In this document: piece by piece, positions 28,891-31,414 of the stretch
How positions within the stretch are numbered: the stretch's first letter is position 1
Layout of the letters: each line of letters begins with the position of its first letter
From: MGOM01 sp035455265
GTDB taxonomy: Bacteria; Chloroflexota; Anaerolineae; Anaerolineales; E44-bin32
DNA length: 31,414 bases
Assembly: GCA_035455265.1 (NCBI GenBank)
Contig: DATIFK010000232.1
Coordinates: 1 to 31,414 of the forward strand
Reading direction: 5' to 3'
Made by a program: the position numbers and the translations under genes
The notes under the pieces: generated by a model
Databases searched by the model: none
What the model saw: only the letters and a program-made list of their open reading frames with translations
What the model was told of the DNA's origin: nothing

Positions 28891-31215
28891 TCATTGGGAG
28901 GCCTCGAGATTCCGCAACAACTCGCGGTAGCCCTCCGAGTCCGGAGGCTCAAGATCGACGATCGTCTGAATCGTGCGAATGGCGTCCTGGAGGCGGCCCG
29001 CGTCGAGCTGGATTTCGCCAAGGGCGTCGTACTGCGCGATGGCGTCGGCCGTGCGACCGGCGGCGCGGTAGGCCTCGGCCAGGCGGGCGTGCAGCGCCTG
29101 CTTGCCGGGATGCTCGCGGGCCATTTCCTCCAGCAGGGTCAACGCCTCCTGGCTGCGGTCCGCCTTGACCAGGAGCTCCAGGTGCCGATCGAGGGCCTTG
29201 GCCGCCGGATCCTCCTGGCCCAGGCGCAAGTTCAGGTCGATGACGCTCAGGCTGGCCTTCTCATCGTTGGGATCCAAGGCAATGATCTTCTCGAAGGACT
29301 GCAACCCCCGCCGCCAGTCCAACCGCGAGAGGTCGATGTCCCCGATCTGATGCAGGATCTTGGCCGACCAGCTCGGGTCGACGGGAGACTGTTCCACCAG
29401 GGTGAGGGCGTCGGTGAGGGCGCGGCGGGCTTCTTCGATCTGCGCCATCTGGCGATACAGGTCGGCCAACTCCAGGAACTGGCCGAGCGCCTCCTCCGAA
29501 CGGGCCTGCTGCGCCAGCAGGTCGATGACGCGCAACCGCGCCGGGATATCGACCGGCGCGAAGGACAGGATGCGCAGGTAGACCTCCGTCGCCTGTCGGA
29601 CCTCGCCGCGGATGCGGTGGGTCTCGGCGACGGCCTTGAGCTTCTTCATGGCCAGGTCCTGGCGCCCGGACTTGAAGAGGATCTCGGCGATGCGCAGGTG
29701 GATCGCCAGGTAGTTGGGCGAGGCGCCCAGGGCCAGCAGGGCCTCCTCCATCGCCGACGGCAGGTGCGACGAGGCGATGAGGTTGTCGATCCGTTCCAGC
29801 GACTGGAACACGCGCTCGCTGCCTCCGACGGCGAACATCTCGGCGATCGGGACGACGGCCGCTCCCGGCGACTGGACTTCGAGCTGGTGGCGCGCCTGGC
29901 GCAGCCGGGTCAGCCATTCGGGGCCGCTCAGGAAGTTGACCGTGCTCTCGACGATGCGCGCCAGATTCTCGGTGTCGCCTTCGTTCTGCGAGGCCATGAT
30001 GCTGTCGTAGAACTCGTTGAGGCGGCTGGATTGGCTCTTGTCGACGGAAAGAGTGTCGGCCAGCCGCAGGGCCTGCAGCAGGTAGCGGGCGGCCTCGACC
30101 TGGTCGTTCTGCATACGCGATAGCCGGCCCAGCGCCAGGTTGGCGCCCAGGCTCAGCTCTGGGTGGCCGACGGATGCCATCAGATGCTTCTTGGCTTCGT
30201 CCAGCTCCCCTTCTTCCTTGAGCAACACACCGAGGTTGTAATGCGCCGCGGGGTGATCCAGGCCAGCCTTGAGCGCTGACTGGAGTTCCTTGATGGCCTG
30301 CTTCCTCTGGCCGTGGGTTTGCAGATCGATGGCCTGTCCGAGGTAACGGGTCACCTGGGAGCGGGCGGCGGCTTCGTTGCGCGGGTTGCCTTTGCCGCGC
30401 GACAGGGCGGACATCCCCGGTGAGCGTGCCTCGGGTTCGTCTTTGCCCTCCTCGAACATGAGGCCGGCCAGCAGGGTGAGGGCCTGGCGCTGACCGGCCA
30501 CTTCTGGGTCGGCCCCCTCGGACTCCACAGCCGCCGGAGCCTTCTCCGCGCGCACGTACTGCTGGACATCGGCCATGCGAAGGGGACCGGTGGCGCCGCG
30601 CGGCGGAGAAGCCGGCGGAAGCGGCTTGCCCTGGCGCAGGAGGCGGGCGGCGGTGCCGGCGTCCGGGTGCCCCGGGATGAGGGCCAGCGCCCGCTGGGTC
30701 GCCTCCACCGCCCGCTCGTTCTTGCCGGCGCGCTGAAGGATGGACGCCACGGCCAGGTATTCGTGGACCGCCTCGCGCCGCCGGCCCAGCCGCTCGTGCG
30801 TCAGGGCCAGGCGAGAGCGCGCCGACAGATTCTCGGGCGCCAGCCGAGCGACGTTCGTCCACGATTCGAGGGCCTTCTCGGCATCCTTGCGGCGCACATA
30901 CATCTCGCCGGCCGCCTCGCGATGCTCGATGGCCTCCTTGGTCTGCCCCAGGCGCTCGAAGATCTCGGCGCAGCGCTCGATCGGCACCGGGTCTTCGGGG
31001 GTGATCTTGGCGGCGTGGCGGTAGATCGCCAGCGCCTCCTTCAATTGGCCGGTTTCCAGCAAGGCGAGGGCCAGGCTCGTCAGGGCGCGCGAATCTTCAG
31101 GGAATTCCGCCAGGGCCTTGTTGTAGTACTCGATCGCCCGATCCCACTGCAAGTCCCACGCGGCGGAATGCCCCAACTGCATCGATTCGTCGTACAGGTC
31201 CTGACGGCCGGTCAT
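28891..31215 (-). CDS. Large tetratricopeptide-repeat protein
   Basis: 774 residues from ATG 31215, with no signal peptide. TPR units begin at about residue 15 ('AWDLQWDRAIEYYNKALAEFPEDSRALTSLALALLETGQ') and repeat through the first 190 residues. After a low-complexity linker (about 195-270) they resume at 'QAIDLQTHGQRKQAIKELQSALKAGLDHPAAHYNLGVLL', and again in the C-terminal third ('SEEALGQFLELADLYRQMAQIEEARRALTDAL'). The protein is a scaffold for protein-protein contacts, probably cytoplasmic. It heads the block with cdaA, cdaR and der. A minus-strand TATACT (31252-31247) is the likely -10. No enzymatic motif is seen. Confidence 0.9.
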   Translation of the reverse strand: MTGRQDLYDESMQLGHSAAWDLQWDRAIEYYNKALAEFPEDSRALTSLALALLETGQLKEALAIYRHAAKITPEDPVPIERCAEIFERLGQTKEAIEHREAAGEMYVRRKDAEKALESWTNVARLAPENLSARSRLALTHERLGRRREAVHEYLAVASILQRAGKNERAVEATQRALALIPGHPDAGTAARLLRQGKPLPPASPPRGATGPLRMADVQQYVRAEKAPAAVESEGADPEVAGQRQALTLLAGLMFEEGKDEPEARSPGMSALSRGKGNPRNEAAARSQVTRYLGQAIDLQTHGQRKQAIKELQSALKAGLDHPAAHYNLGVLLKEEGELDEAKKHLMASVGHPELSLGANLALGRLSRMQNDQVEAARYLLQALRLADTLSVDKSQSSRLNEFYDSIMASQNEGDTENLARIVESTVNFLSGPEWLTRLRQARHQLEVQSPGAAVVPIAEMFAVGGSERVFQSLERIDNLIASSHLPSAMEEALLALGASPNYLAIHLRIAEILFKSGRQDLAMKKLKAVAETHRIRGEVRQATEVYLRILSFAPVDIPARLRVIDLLAQQARSEEALGQFLELADLYRQMAQIEEARRALTDALTLVEQSPVDPSWSAKILHQIGDIDLSRLDWRRGLQSFEKIIALDPNDEKASLSVIDLNLRLGQEDPAAKALDRHLELLVKADRSQEALTLLEEMAREHPGKQALHARLAEAYRAAGRTADAIAQYDALGEIQLDAGRLQDAIRTIQTIVDLEPPDSEGYRELLRNLEASQ

Positions 31216-31246
31216 GGGTTGACCATCGTGCCCGGGATGTGAGGCG

Positions 31247-31252
31247 AGTATA
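31247..31252 (-). promoter_or_regulatory. -10 element (TATACT) of the TPR-cdaA-cdaR-der block
   Basis: Minus-strand TATACT, 31 bases before ATG 31215. No -35 consensus is visible. Confidence 0.45.
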
Positions 31253-31333
31253 GCACAGCGACCGCGGCGAACCCCGCGTCCGCCGGCAGGTTCTTCAAAC
31301 CGTGAGAGAAGCTGCCCTACACCCCACCCCTTT

Positions 31334-31391
31334 CCCTCCCCCGGCGTTGAACGCGCCCGCTGGATTCGAATCCACGGCCGGGGGAGGGGAA
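31334..31391. repeat. Palindromic intergenic repeat, copy 2 (CCCTCCCCCGG arms)
   Basis: Arm CCCTCCCCCGGC (31334-31345) and GCCGGGGGAGGG (31377-31388) frame about 31 bases that again include CGTTGAA and a second palindrome TGGATTCGAATCCA (about 31361-31374). Same family as 14060-14114. It lies at the right edge of the window in a gene-free stretch. Confidence 0.75.
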
Positions 31392-31414
31392 GGAAGATCA
31401 GGAGGCGGGGGGGG

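Overview
The window is GC-rich bacterial chromosome with dense coding. The closest overall fit is an Anaerolineae-type Chloroflexota. This is an inference from lipoproteins with Thr/Pro-rich linkers, an immune-inhibitor-A-like secreted protease, a T-box-controlled leuS, a cdaA-cdaR-der-lepB gene order and many short intergenic palindromic and heptad repeats. No rRNA or other phylogenetic marker is present to settle it. There is no phage, plasmid, transposase or CRISPR locus.

Layout. Bases 1-1118 (+): the 3' end of an elongation factor G gene, a small membrane protein and a DUF6504-like protein. Bases 1108-5954 (-): a beta-propeller lipoprotein, a PAP2 phosphatase, an MFS transporter and an M24 aminopeptidase. 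Bases 6107-7321 (+): a secreted lipoprotein. Bases 7351-8067: a consensus promoter, two tandem tRNA-Ala genes, a heptad-repeat hairpin and a T-box leader that reads into leuS (8068-10563). Bases 10577-13605 (+): a degenerate 2TM channel-like protein, RidA and a secreted HExxH metalloprotease, closed by a strong bidirectional terminator. A convergent YtxH-like gene follows.

Bases 14181-14873 hold the most interesting locus. A 78-residue SelW/Rdx-family gene has an in-frame TGA at its CxxU position, with a textbook bacterial SECIS hairpin 24 nt downstream. It is normally split by that TGA and too short to be called. It is followed after 6 nt by dtd. An SPFH/band-7 protein and a formate dehydrogenase catalytic subunit (Cys at the Sec position) come next. 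The dehydrogenase is flanked by two copies of one palindromic repeat.

Bases 18977-31215 (-) form one long co-directional block, read from right to left: TPR protein, cdaA, cdaR, der, a 296-bp palindrome-bounded element, lepB, a YgiT-type zinc-finger protein, a receiver-GAF-ATPase-like signalling protein, an unknown protein, comEC with an eroded C-terminal hydrolase domain, and a roadblock/LC7 protein. The theme is envelope, second-messenger (c-di-AMP) and ribosome-assembly housekeeping.

A recurring feature is a set of degenerate 7-bp tandem arrays (CAGTYAT-like) in at least six intergenic spaces, several directly abutting TATAAT-type promoter elements. Because the organism must decode UGA as Sec to make the SelW-like protein, selA, selB, selC and selD are predicted elsewhere in the genome.
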